5,829 nt of DNA from Chloroflexota bacterium (GTDB lineage: Bacteria > Chloroflexota > UBA6077), in NCBI GenBank assembly GCA_021786215.1, contig JAJYNT010000385.1:1-5829 (forward strand). The letters are read 5' to 3'. Below the pieces are notes generated by a model that ran no database searches, was not told the origin of the DNA, and saw only the letters and a list, made by a program, of their open reading frames with translations. A program made the position numbers and the translations under genes. Position 1 is the stretch's first letter. Each line of letters starts with the position of its first letter. Positions 5,762 through 5,829 of the stretch are shown one piece after another.

Positions 5762-5829
5762 TGTCATCCTGAGCGATAGCGAAGGATCTCCTCGGCGGAA
5801 TGTGGAGATGCTTCGCTTCGCTCAGCATG
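5762..5829. repeat. REP/MITE-like imperfect palindrome, 'TCATCCTGAGCG...AGCGAAGGATCTC' type
   Basis: Left arm (about 5765-5791) and right arm (about 5829-5804, read in reverse complement) are 26-27 bp inverted repeats differing by two substitutions and one inserted base, around a centre of about 12 nt. Each arm has the CTGAGCG and AGCGAAG blocks of a dispersed intergenic repeat I recall from Chloroflexota and some other bacteria. The right arm runs into the window edge, so the element may extend. It lies upstream of the unit 1 promoter and probably marks an intergenic boundary. It may fold into a strong hairpin and could end transcription arriving from the right. Confidence 0.7.

Noticed and set aside
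5643..5828. Minus-strand open frame of 61 codons at the right edge
   Set aside because: Its N-terminal half is a translation of the palindromic repeat (SEAKHL, FAIAQDD) and the rest runs through the unit 1 promoter; no ribosome site.

Overview
The window reads as a moderately GC-rich (roughly 55-60% by eye) bacterial chromosome segment. It is almost wholly coding on the minus strand, so it reads right to left. It holds six genes in two apparent transcription units: two two-component systems, a membrane-anchored TPR protein, and the first 245 codons of an iron-sulfur subunit of the hydrogenase/sulfite-reductase beta type. The Fe-S subunit, an unusual receiver domain that I recall from anaerobes, and a repeat of the 'TCATCCTGAGCG...AGCGAAGGATCTC' kind suggest an anaerobe. 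Chloroflexota (Dehalococcoidia-like) is my best guess, but this is inference from family resemblance, not proof.

Unit 1 (5668 to 3170). A repeat-derived imperfect palindrome fills the right edge (5762-5829). A good sigma70-like promoter follows (-35 TTGACC, 17-nt spacer, -10 TAAGAT, 5640-5668). Then come a soluble HisKA_2-type histidine kinase (5594-4464), an ANTAR-domain RNA-binding response regulator that overlaps it by ATGA (4467-3886), and, 29 nt later, a TPR protein with one N-terminal membrane helix (3856-3170). The kinase/ANTAR pair has the same architecture as EutW/EutV, which acts by transcription antitermination through paired RNA hairpins.

Boundary (2827-3169). This 343-nt stretch has no convincing gene. 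In order on the minus strand it holds a stem-loop just after the TPR gene (3157-3127), a second promoter with an extended -10 (3122-3094), and a predicted leader of about 261 nt rich in short inverted repeats.

Unit 2 (3122 to beyond the left edge). It encodes a stand-alone receiver protein with insertions (2826-2401), then a membrane histidine kinase whose sensor carries a GGVENPL motif matching the quinone-binding GGxxNPF motif of RegB/PrrB (about 2222-759). After 23 nt and a perfect AGGAGG ribosome site comes the Fe-S subunit gene (735 to past position 1).

A working model is a redox circuit. A quinone-sensing RegB-like kinase and its receiver partner are co-transcribed with a redox-enzyme operon. 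The neighbouring kinase/ANTAR pair may act on leader RNAs, possibly the long leader of unit 2. The link between the two units is a hypothesis. No tRNA, rRNA, CRISPR array, transposase or integrase was seen.
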